DNA from: Argentina anserina
Taxonomy: Eukaryota > Streptophyta > Magnoliopsida > Rosales > Rosaceae
DNA: 64,000 nt
Assembly (NCBI RefSeq): GCF_933775445.1
Contig: NC_065872.1
Span: 20,832,001 to 20,896,000 of the forward strand
Direction: 5' to 3'
This document shows, one piece after another, positions 34,156-46,609 of the stretch. Under the pieces are notes generated by a model. The model ran no database searches. It worked only from the letters and a program-made list of their open reading frames with translations, and had not been told where the DNA came from. The position numbers were made by a program, and so were the translations under genes. How positions within the stretch are numbered: position 1 is the stretch's first letter; each line of letters begins with the position of its first letter.

Positions 34156-35797
34156 TGATAGGAGCACTTTGTGCTACGTTCTTAATATGTTTTTACCTCC
34201 ATTTGTACTTTGCTTAACCCTTATTGTTGTAATATCGAGTCATTGAGTCACAATAGGAGTCTTGGATGGTTATGGATGTGTTTTTGTGCTTAAACGAGTT
34301 AAAAACGAAGAATTGGTCTAGAGTCCTAGTTTGAGTAGGAATCCTTATAGGACTAGGAAACCTAGTTGAATTAGGAGTCTTCATCTTTCTACGTTTTGGT
34401 CGCATTGGCGATATCTTGAGAGTCATGTTTGCATTAGGAATCCTTGTTAGACTAGGAAACGTACCATTTTGGAAAGTCCTACTTGAACTCAAACTCTTAT
34501 TACGAAACTTTCCTAAATGAACTTTCCGGTTCCAGTAACTTACTTATTCTAGTAAGTTTCCTTTTTGCAAATTAGAAACTTTCCTAATCTAGTTGAGCTC
34601 ATCTATTACATGTGTCTTTTTAAGACAACTAATGTCTAGATTAGGATATGATTTTCGAAATACATTATCTCTTACTATTGATTTTCTTTTCTTAATTTCA
34701 GAATTGAAGAGATAATTCAAAGAGATAAAGAAGGAGTTCAAATCCGAGTTACACAAGGGGAAGAGGTGTTCAGCCGTGCCTTATCAATTCAGCAAATAAA
34801 AAGGAGCCCATGCCGTGCAGCCCATGAGAGAATCAAGGAGATAAGAGCTTGTTCTACAAGGAAAACAAGGAGAGCCATTCGATCCAATTAAGGAGAAGAA
34901 ATCCCAGCCGTGCATACATGGATCAACCCATCCTAAACCCTAGCAGCCTCCTCTCCTCCTTCGTCTATATATAGCTCGGCCTCCCTTCATATTTTTCATC
35001 TCCATTCTCTCACAAAGCAAGCCGAAATTCTGCCAAAATCCATCCAGAAAATTACAAGCCAAACACTTCATCCATCTCCACCAAGCCGTGCTCATCTTCT
35101 TGCCTCTCCAAATCCGAATTCATCCTTGCATCATTCTTCAAGGTTTCTAATGTGTGATTCATCCATGGCTTGTAATCTTTCTTTTTATTTTCTGCAATTT
35201 TCGATTTCATTGTATGAATTCTTGGATGTGATTTTCAGTTTTATATATGAAGAACATAAATTCAGACTTCTTTGGTTTTATGTTTTGATTGTATGAATTC
35301 ATTGAAATATGTATGTTTGACGTGCTAGATGATTATGGGCAGTAGGTTTCCGAATTGTATTTAGGTTTTATTTCGATTTGTTCCTTGAACTTGTACATCT
35401 AAATCAATGCTTGAGGAAGCCAAGGCCATGGTTCTCCTAGGGTTGCGATTTAATTCACCAAAGTGTTCATCGATTGAATATGCGCTCCGTGTTTCAATTA
35501 TTGATACTTCTATAGGGCTGTGGTAGTTCTAGGAATTTGCATGCTTAATTAAGATGAGTGACGCCATGCTTGCTTACATGTCTCCAATTCGACTTAATGT
35601 GCTTATGTGCTACTTTGTTGTTTGACTAGAACGCTTCGTTATGTTGAACTCTTTTTAGCATATGTTTAGGATTGAACGCTTCGTTGATTCTAAATAATTA
35701 AGAAGTCTTAACGATTAGATGAACCGCTTCGGACTCTAATTAGAATTGGAATTGAAATAGACTAAGGAAGAATCGAAATAATTTGCTGCCTATATGT
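34156..35797 (+). repeat. Partial LTR of element D
   Basis: It starts TGATAGGAGCACTTTGTGCT like the B LTR and follows it to within about 250 bp of the other end, then passes directly into satellite (GGACTCAAACGATAG). Confidence 0.87.
34966..34974 (+). promoter_or_regulatory. Candidate TATA box in element D LTR
   Basis: TATATATAG is followed by CTCGGCCTCCC, the same context as in element A. If active, transcription would run into the satellite array to the right. Confidence 0.5.
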
Positions 35798-37439
35798 CGG
35801 ACTCAAACGATAGAAAGATACACAGTTTGAAAGAAACACACGCCCACACTGGAAACACTCTCAAATTCAAGACAAACTAGCATCGAAAGCCGTTCAGAAA
35901 GATACTCAAACGAGAATTGAAAAGATACTCAAATTGCAATAGTAAACATACTCAAACGATAGAAAGATACTCAGTTTGAAAGAAACACACGCCCACACTG
36001 GAAACACTCTCAAATTCAAGAAAAACTCGCATCGAAAGCCGTTCAGAAAGATACTCAAACGAGAATTGAAAAGATACTCAAATTGCAATAGTAAACATAC
36101 TCAAACGATAGAAAGATACTGAGTTTGAAAGAAACACACGCCTACACTGGAAACACTCTCAAATTCAAGAAAAACTCGCATCAAAAGCTGTTCAGAAAGA
36201 TACTCAAACGAGAATTGAAAAGATACTTAAAGTACAATAGTAAACATACTCAAACGATAGAAAGATACTCAGTTTGAAAGAAACACACGCCCACACTGGA
36301 AACACTCTCAAATTCAAGAAAAACTCGCATCAAAAGCCGTTCAGAAAGATACTCAAACGAGAATTGAAAAGATACTTAAAGTACAATAGTAAACATACTC
36401 AAACGATAGAAAGATACACAGTTTGAAAGAAACACACGCCCACACTGGAAACACTCTCAAATTCAAGACAAACTAGCATCGAAAGCCGTTCAGAAAGATA
36501 CTCAAACGAGAATTGAAAAGATACTCAAATTGCAATAGTAAACATACTTAAACGATAGAAAGATACTCAGTTTGAAAGAAACACACGCCCACACTGGAAA
36601 CACTCTCAAATTCAAGAAAAACTCGCATCGAAAGCCGTTCAGAAAGATACTCAAACGAGAATTAAAAAGATACTTAAATTGCAAAAGTAAACATACTCAA
36701 ACGATAGAAAGATACTCAGTTTGAAAGAAACACACGCCCACACTGGAAACACTCTCAAATTCAAGAAAAACAAGCATCGAAAGCCGTTCAGAAAGATACT
36801 CAAACGAGAATTGAAAAGATACTCAAATTGCAATAGTAAACATACTTAAACGATAGAAAGATACTCAGTTTGAAAGAAACACACGCCCACACTGGAAACA
36901 CTCTCAAATTCAAGAAAAACTCGCATCGAAAGCCGTTCAGAAAGATACTCAAACGAGAATTGAAAAGATACGCAAAGTGCAATAGTAAACATACTCAAAC
37001 GATAGAAAGATACTCAGTTTGAAAGAAACACACGCCCACACTGGAAACACTCTCAAATTCAAGAGAAACTCGCATCAGAAAGCCATACAGAAACATACTC
37101 AAACGAGAATTGAAAAGAGACTCAAAGTGTAATAGTAAACATACTCAAACGATAGAAAGATACACAGTTTGAAAGAAACACACACCCACACTGGAAACAC
37201 TCTCAAATTCAAGACAAACTAGCATCGAAAGCCGTTCAGAAAGATACTCAAACGAGAATTGAAAAGAGACTCAAAGTGTAATAGTAAAGATACTCAAACG
37301 ATAGAAAGATACACAGTTTGAAAGAAACACACGCCCACACTGGAAATACTCTCAAATTCAAGACAAACGAGCATGGAAAGCCGTTCAGAAAGATACTCAA
37401 ACGAGAATTGAAAAGATACTCAAATTGCAATTGTAAACA

Positions 37440-39720
37440 TACTCAAACGATAGAAAGATACTCAGTTTGAAAGAAACACACGCCCACACTAGAAACACTC
37501 TCAAATTCAAGAAAAACTAGCATCGAAAGCCGTTCAGAAAGATACTCAAACGAGAATTAAAAAGATACTCAAATTGCAATAGTAAACATACTCAAACGAT
37601 AGAAAGATACTCAGTTTGAAAGAAACACACGCCCACACTGGAAACACTATCAAATTCAAGAGAAACTCGCATCAGAAAGCCTTACAGAAACATACTCAAA
37701 CGAGAATTGAAAAGATACTCAAAGTGCAAAAGTAAACATACTCAAACGATAGAAAGATACTCAGTTTGAAAGAAACACACGCCCACACTGGAAACACTCT
37801 CAAATTCAAGAAAAACTCGCATCGAGAGCCGTTCAGAAAGATACTCAAACGAGAATTGAAAAGATACTGAAAGTACAATAGTAAACATACTCAAACGATA
37901 GAAAGATACTCAAACGAGTACTGAAAAGATACTCAAAGTGCAATAGTAAACATACTCAAACGATAGAAAGATACTCAGTTTGAAAAAATACACGCCCACA
38001 CTGGAAACACTCTCAAATTAAAGACAAACTAGCATCGAAAGCCGGTCAGAAAGATACTCAAACGAGAATTGAAAAGATACTCAAATTGCAATAGTAAACA
38101 TACTCAAACGATAGAAAGATACTCAGTTTGAAAGAAACACACGCCCACACTGGAAACACTCTCAAATTCAAGAAAAACTCGCATCGAAAGCCGTTCAGAA
38201 AGATACTCAAACGAGAATTGAAAAGATACTCAAATTGCAATAGTAAACATACTCAAACGATAGAAAGATACTGAGTTTGAAAGAAACACACGCCCACACT
38301 AGAAACACTCTCAAATTCAAGAAAAACTAGCATCGAAAGCCGTTCAGAAAGATACTCAAACGAGAATTAAAAAGATACTCAAATTGCAATAGTAAACATA
38401 CTCAAACGATAGAAAGATACTCAGTTTGAAAGAAACACACGCCTACACTGGAAACACTATCAAATTCAAGAGAAACTCGCATCAGAAAGCCTTACAGAAA
38501 CATACTCAAACGAGAATTGAAAAGATACTCAAAGTGCAAAAGTAAACATACTCAAACGATAGAAAGATACTCAGTTTGAAAGAAACACACACCCACACTG
38601 GAAACACTCTCAAATTCAAGAAAAACTCGCATCGAGAGCCGTTCAGAAAGATACTCAAACGAGAATTGAAAAGATACTGAAAGTACAATAGTAAACATAC
38701 TCAAACGATAGAAAGATACTCAAACGAGTACTGAAAAGATACTCCAAGTGCAATAGTAAACATACTCAAACGATAGAAAGATACTCAGTTTGAAAAAATA
38801 CACGCCCACACTGGAAACACTCTCAAATTAAAGACAAACTAGCATCGAAAGCCGGTCAGAAAGATACTCAAACGAGAATTGAAAAGATACTCAAATTGCA
38901 ATAGTAAACATACTCAAACGATAGAAAGATACTCAGTTTGAAAGAAACACACGCCCACACTGGAAACACTCTCAAATTCAAGAAAAACTCGCATCGAAAG
39001 CCATTCAGAAAGATACTCAAACGAGAATTGAAAAGATACTCAAATTGCAATAGTAAACATACTCAAACGATAGAAAGATACTGAGTTTGAAAGAAACACA
39101 CGCCCACACTAGAAACACTCTCAAATTCAAGAAAAACTAGCATGGAAAGCCGTTCAGAAAGATACTCAAACGAGAATTGAAAAGATACTCAAATTGCAAT
39201 AGTAAACATACTCAAACGATAGAAAGATACTCAGTTTGAAAGAAACACACGCCCACACTGGAAACACTATCAAATTCAAGAGAAACTCGCATCAGAAAGC
39301 CTTACAGAAACATACTCAAACGAGAATTGAAAAGATACTCAAAGTGCAAAAGTAAACATACTCAAACGATAGAAAGATACTCAGTTTGAAAGAAACACAC
39401 GCCCACACTGGAAACACTCTCAAATTCAAGAAAAACTCGCATCGAGAGCCGTTCAGAAAGATACTCAAACGAGAATTGAAAAGATACTGAAAGTACAATA
39501 GTAAACATACTCAAACGATAGAAAGATACTCAAACGAGTACTGAAAAGATACTCAAAGTGCAATAGTAAACATACTCAAACGATAGAAAGATACTCAGTT
39601 TGAAAAAATACACGCCCACACTGGAAACACTCTCAAATTAAAGACAAACTAGCATCGAAAGCCGGTCAGAAAGATACTCAAACGAGAATTGAAAAGATAC
39701 TCAAATTGCAATAGTAAACA
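37440..39720 (-). repeat. Higher-order repeat, 810 bp period, about three copies
   Basis: Landmarks recur at 810 bp: CAAACGAGTA at 37911, 38721 and 39531, and the same monomer variants between them. 810 equals five 149 bp monomers plus one 65 bp short unit (37886-37950, 38696-38760, 39506-39570). Confidence 0.88.
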
Positions 39721-42160
39721 TACTCAAACTATAGAAAGATACTCAGTTTGAAAGAAACACACGCCCACACTGGAAACACTCTCAAATTCAAGACAAACTA
39801 GCATCGAAAGCCGTTCAGAAAGATACTCAAACGAGAATTGAAAAGATACTCAAATTGCAATAGTAAACATACTCAAACGATAGAAAGATACTCAGTTTGA
39901 AAGAAACACACGTCCACACTGGAAACACTCTCAAATTCAAGAAAAACTCGCATCGAAAGCCGTTCAGAAAGATACTCAAACGAGAATTAAAAAGGTACTT
40001 AAATTGCAAAAGTAAACATACTCAAACGATAGAAAGATACTCAGTTTGAAAGAAACACACGCCCACACTGGAAACACTCTCAAATTCAAGAAAAACAAGC
40101 ATCGAAAGCCGTTCAGAAAGATACTCAAACGAGAATTGAAAAGATACTCAAATTGCAATAGTAAACATACTCAAACGATAGAAAGATACTCAGTTTGAAA
40201 GAAACACACGCCCACACTGGAAACACTCTCAAATTCAAGAAAAACTCGCATCGAAAGCCGTTCAGAAAGATACTCAAACGAGAATTGAAAAGATACGCAA
40301 AGTGCAATAGTAAACATACTCAAACGATAGAAAGATACTCAGTTTGAAAGAAACACACGCCCACACTGGAAACACTCTCAAATTCAAGAGAAACTCGCAT
40401 CAGAAAGCCTTACAGAAACATACACAAACGAGAATTGAAAAGAGACTCAAAGTGTAATAGTAAACATACTCAAACGATAGAAAGATACACAGATTGAAAG
40501 AAACACACGCCCACACTGGAAACACTCTCAAATTCAAGACAAACTAGCATCGAAAGCCGTTCAGAAAGATACTCAAACGAGAATTGAAAAGAGACTCAAA
40601 GTGTAATAGTAAAGATACTCAAACGATAGAAAGATACACAGTTTGAAAGAAACACACGCCCACACTGGAAATACTCTCAAATTCAAGACAAACGAGCATG
40701 GAAAGCCGTTCAGAAAGATACTCAAACGAGAATTGAAAAGATACTCAAATTGCAATAGTAAACATACTCAAACGATAGAAAGATACTGAGTTTGAAAGAA
40801 ACACACGCCCACACTGGAAACACTCTCAAATTCAAGAAAAACTCGCATCGAAAGCCATTCAGAAAGATACTCAAACGAGAATTGAAAAGATACTCAAATT
40901 GCAATAGTAAACATACTCAAACGATAGAAAGATACTGAGTTTGAAAGAAACACACGCCCACACTAGAAACACTCTCAAATTCAAGAAAAACTAGCATCGA
41001 AAGCCGTTCAGAAAGATACTCAAACGAGAATTGAAAAGATACTCAAATTGCAATAGTAAACATACTCAAACGATAGAAAGATACTCAGTTTGAAAGAAAC
41101 ACACGCCCACACTGGAAACACTATCAAATTCAAGAGAAACTCGCATCAGAAAGCCTTACAGAAACATACTCAAACGAGAATTGAAAAGATACTCAAAGTG
41201 CAAAAGTAAACATACTCAAACGATAGAAAGATACTCAGTTTGAAAGAAACACACGCCCACACTGGAAACACTCTCAAATTCAAGAAAAACTCGCATCGAG
41301 AGCCGTTCAGAAAGATACTCAAACGAGAATTGAAAAGATACTGAAAGTACAATAGTAAACATACTCAAACGATAGAAAGATACTCAAACGAGTACTGAAA
41401 AGATATTCAAAGTGCAATAGTAAACATACTCAAACGATAGAAAGATACTCAGTTTGAAAAAATACACGCCCACACTGGAAACACTCTCAAATTAAAGACA
41501 AACTAGCATCGAAAGCCGGTCAGAAAGATACTCAAACGAGAATTGAAAAGATACTCAAATTGCAATAGTAAACATACTCAAACTATAGAAAGATACTCAG
41601 TTTGAAAGAAACACACGCCCACACTGGAAACACTCTCAAATTCAAGACAAACTAGCATCGAAAGCCGTTCAGAAAGATACTCAAACGAGAATTGAAAAGA
41701 TACTCAAATTGCAATAGTAAACATACTCAAACGATAGAAAGATACTCAGTTTGAAAGAAACACACGTCCACACTGGAAACACTCTCAAATTCAAGAAAAA
41801 CTCGCATCGAAAGCCGTTCAGAAAGATACTCAAACGAGAATTAAAAAGATACTTAAATTGCAAAAGTAAACATACTCAAACGATAGAAAGATACTCAGTT
41901 TGAAAGAAACACACGCCCACACTGGAAACACTCTCAAATTCAAGAAAAACAAGCATCGAAAGCCGTTCAGAAAGATACTCAAACGAGAATTGAAAAGATA
42001 CTCAAATTGCAATAGTAAACATACTCAAACGATAGAAAGATACTCAGTTTGAAAGAAACACACGCCCACACTGGAAACACTCTCAAATTCAAGAAAAACT
42101 CGCATCGAGAGCCGTTCAGAAAGATACTCAAACGAGAATTGAAAAGATACTCAAATTGCA
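38880..42160 (-). repeat. Segmental duplication inside the array, 1854 bp offset
   Basis: Sequence from about 38880-40306 recurs at about 40734-42160, including the short unit (39506 and 41360). The part at 39730-40740 also matches 36400-37410 at an offset of 3325 bp. Confidence 0.82.
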
Positions 42161-45100
42161 ATAGTAAACATACTCAAACGATAGAAAGATACTGAGTTTG
42201 AAAGAAACACACGCCCACACTGGAAACACTCTCAAATTCAAGAAAAACTAGCATCGAAAGCCGTTCAGAAAGATACTCAAACGAGAATTGAAAAGATACT
42301 CAAATTGCAATTGTAAACATACTCAAACGATAGAAAGATACTCAGTTTGAAAGAAACACACGCCCACACTAGAAACACTCTCAAATTCAAGAGAAACTCG
42401 CATCAGAAAGCCTTACAGAAACATACTCAAACGAGAATTGAAAAGATACTCAAAGTGCAAAAGTAAACATACTCAAACGATAGAAAGATACACAGTTTGA
42501 AAGAAATATACGCCCACACTGGAAACACTCTCAAATTCAATAGAAACTCGCATCAGAAGCCGGTCAGAAAGATACTCAAACGAGAATTGAAAAGATACCC
42601 AAATTGCAATAGTAAACATACTCAAACGATAAAAAGATACTCAGTTTGAAAGAAATACACGCCCACACTGGAAACACTCTCAAATTAAAGACAAACTAGC
42701 ATCGGAAGCCGGTCAGAAAGATACTCAAACGAGAATTGAAAAGATACCCAAATTGCAATAGTAAACATACTCAAACGATAGAAAGATACTCAGTTTGAAA
42801 GAAACACACGCCCACACTGGAAACACTCTCAAATTCAAGAAAAACTCGCATCGAAAGCCGTTCAGAAAGATACTCAAACGAGAATTGAAAAGATACTCAA
42901 ATTGCAATTGTAAACATACTCAAACGATAGAAAGATACTCAGTTTGAAAGAAACACACGCCCACACTGGAAACACTCTCAAATTCAAGAGAAACTCGCAT
43001 CAGAAAGCCTTACAAAAACATACTCAAACGAGAATTGAAAAGAGACTCAAAGTGTAATAGTAAAGATACTCAAACGATAGAAAGATACACAGTTTGAAAG
43101 AAACACACGCCCACACTGGAAACACTCTCAAATTCAAGACAAACGAGCATCGAAAGCCGTTCAGAAAGATACTCAAACGAGAATTGAAAAGATACTCAGT
43201 TTGAAAGAAACACACGCCCACACTGGAAACACTCTCAAATTCCAGAAAAACTCGCATCGAAAGCCGTTCAGAAAGATACTCAAACGAGAATTGAAAAGAT
43301 ACTGAAAGTACAATAGTAAACATACTCAAACGATAGAAAGATACTCAGTTTGAAAGAAACACACGCCCACACTAGAAACACTCTCAAATTCAAGAGAAAC
43401 TCGCATCAGAAAGCCTTAAAGAAACATACTCATACGAGAATTGAAAAGATACTCAAAGTGCAAAAGTAAACATACTCAAACGATAGAAAGATACTCAGTT
43501 TGAAAGAAACACACGCCCACACTGGAAACACTCTCAAATTCAAGAAAAACTCGCATCGAGAGCCGTTCAGAAAGATACTCAAACGAGAATTGAAAAGATA
43601 CTGAAAGTACAATAGTAAACATACTCAAACGATAGAAAGATACTCAGTTTGAAAGAAACACACGCCCACACTGGAAACACTCTCAAATTCAAGAGAAACT
43701 CGCATCAGAAAGCCTTACAGAAACATACTCAAACGAGAATTGAAAAGATACTCAAAGTGCAAAAGTAAACATACTCAAACGATAGAAAGATACTCAGTTT
43801 GAAAGAAACACACGCCCACACTGGAAACACTCTCAAATTCAAGAAAAACTCGCATCGAGAGCCGTTCAGAAAGATACTCAAACGAGAATTGAAAAGATAC
43901 TCAAATTGCAATAGTAAACATACTCAAACGATAGAAAGATACTCAGTTTGAAAGAAACACACGCCCACACTAGAAACACTCTCAAATTCAAGAAAAACTA
44001 GTATTGAAAGCCGTTCAGAAAGATACTCAAACGAGAATTGAAAAGATACTCAAATTGCAATTGTAAACATACTCAAACGATAGAAAGATACTCAGTTTGA
44101 AAGAAACACACGCCCACACTAGAAACACTCTCAAATTCAAGAGAAACTCGCATCAGAAAGCCTTACAGAAACATACTCAAACGAGAATTGAAAAGATACT
44201 CAAAGTGCAAAAGTAAACATACTCAAACGATAGAAAGATACACAGTTTGAAAGAAATATACGCCCACACTGGAAACACTCTCAAATTCAATAGAAACTCG
44301 CATCAGAAGCCGGTCAGAAAGATACTCAAACGAGAATTGAAAAGATACTGAAAGTACAATAGTAAACATACTCAAACGATAGAAAGATACTCAGTTTGAA
44401 AGAAACACACGCCCACACTGGAAACACTCTCAAATTCAGGAGAAACTCGCACCAGAAAGCCTTACAGAAACATACTTAAACGAGAATTGAAAAGATACTC
44501 AAAGTGCAAAAGTAAACATACTCAAACGATAGAAAGATACTCAGTTTGAAAGAAACACACGCCCACACTAGAAACACTCTAAAATTCAAGAGAAACTCGC
44601 ATCAGAAAGCCTTACAGAAACATACTCAAACGAGAATTGAAAAGATACTCAAAGTGCAAAAGTAAACATACTCAAACGATAGAAAGATACACAGTTTGAA
44701 AGAAATATACGCCCACACTGGAAACACTCTCAAATTCAATAGAAACTCGCATCAGAAGCCGGTCAGAAAGATACTCAAACGAGAATTGAAAAGATACCCA
44801 AATTGCAATAGTAAACATACTCAAACGATAGAAAGATACTCAGTTTGAAAGAAACACACGCCCACACTGGAAACACTCAAATTCAATAGAAACTCGCATC
44901 AGAAAGGATTACAGAAAGATACTCAAACGAGAATTGAAAAGATACTCAAATTGCAATTGTAAACAAACTCAAACGATAGAAAGATACTCAGTTTGAAAGA
45001 AACACACGCCTACACTGGAAACACACTCAAATTCAAGAAAAACTAGCATCGAAAGCCGTTCAGAAAGATACTCAAACGAGAATTGAAAAGATACTCAAAT

Positions 45101-46609
45101 TGCAATAGAAAACATACTCAAACGATAGAAAGATACTGAGTTTGAAAGAAACACACGCCTACACTGGAAACACTCTCAAATTCAAGAAAAACTAGCATCG
45201 AAAGCCGTTAAGAAAGATACTCAAACGAGAATTGAAAAGATACTCAAAGTGCAATAGTAAACATACTCAAACGATAGAAAGATACTCAGTTTGAAAGAAA
45301 TACACGCCCACACTGGAAACAATCTCAAATTCAATAGAAACTCGCATCAGAAAGGATTACAGAAAGATACTCAAACGAGAATTGAAAAGATACTCAAAGT
45401 GCAATAGTAAACATACTCAAACGATAGAAAGATACTCAGTTTGAAAGAAATACACGCCCACACTGGAAACACTCTCAGATTCAAGACAAACTAGCATCGA
45501 AAGCCGTTCAGAAAGATACTCAAACGAGAATTGAAAAAGATACTCAAATTGCAATAGTAAACATACTCAAACGATAGAAAGATACTCAGTTTGAAAGAAA
45601 CACACGCCTACACTGGAAACACTCTCAACTTCAAGAAAAACTAGCATCGAAAGCCGTTCAGAAAGATACTCAAACGAGAATTGAAAAGATACTCAAAGTG
45701 CAATAGTAAACATACTCAAACGATAGAAAGATACTCAGTTTGAAAGAAATACACGCCCACACTGGAAACACTCTCAAATTCAAGACAAACTAGCATCGAA
45801 AGCCGTTCAGAAAGATACTCAAACGAGAATTGAAAAGATACTCAAAGTGCAATAGTAAACATACTCAAACGATAGAAAGATACTCAGTTTGAAAGAAACA
45901 CACGCCCACACTGGAAACACTTTCAAATTGAAGAAAAACTCGCATCGAAAGCCGTTCAGAAAGAAACTCAAACGAGAATTGAAAAAGATACTTAAATTGC
46001 AATAGTAAACATACTCAAAGGATAGAAAGATACTCAGTTTGAAAGAAACACACGCCTACAATGGAAACACTCTCAAATTCCAGAGAAACTCGCATCAGAA
46101 AGCCTTACAGAAAGATACTCAAACGAGAATTGAAAAGATACTCAAATTGCAATAGTAAATATACTCAAACGATAGAAAGATACTCAGTTTGAAAGAAACA
46201 CACGCCCACACTGGAAACACTCTCAAATTGAAGACAAACTCGCATCGAAAGCCTTTCAGAAAGATACTCAAACGAGAATTGAAAAAGATACTCAAATTGC
46301 AATAGTAAACATACTCAAACGATAGAAAGATACTCAGTTTGAAAGAAATACACGCGCACACTGGAAACACTCTCAAAATCAATAGAAACTCGCATCAGAA
46401 AGGATTACAGAAAGATACTCAAACAAGAATTGAAAAGATACTCAAAGTGCAATAGTAAACATACTCAAACGATAGAAAGATACTCAGTTTGAAAGAAACA
46501 CACGCCCACACTGGAAACACTCAAATTCAAGAAAAACTCGCATCGAAAGCCGTTCAGAAAGATACTCAAACGAGAATTGAAAAGATACTCAAAGTGCAAT
46601 AGTAAACAT

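Larger units (their letters stand above)
33593..35797 (+). mobile_element. Element D: truncated B-like retrotransposon fragment
   Basis: This is a plus-strand fragment. 33593-34155 matches part of the element B 3' UTR in reverse, and 34156-35797 matches the B LTR from its TGATAGGAGCAC end for about 1642 of 1862 bp. The left break lies in an A-rich stretch, the right break at CTGCCTATATGT. No target duplication is visible. About 260 bp next to the LTR, including the PPT, are missing relative to B. It is more divergent from B than the B LTRs are from each other. Confidence 0.88.

Noticed and set aside
34156..35797. Element D as a solo LTR
   Set aside because: It has internal 3' UTR sequence on its left, lacks the last 220 bp or so of the LTR, and has no target duplication. 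It is a truncated fragment, not a product of LTR-LTR recombination.
36502..36684. Repeated 60-residue frames (MQFEYLFNSRLSIFLNG and similar) across block 2
   Set aside because: Each is one monomer plus overlap read on the minus strand and recurs at 149 bp steps. Tandem DNA repeats explain them without any protein function.
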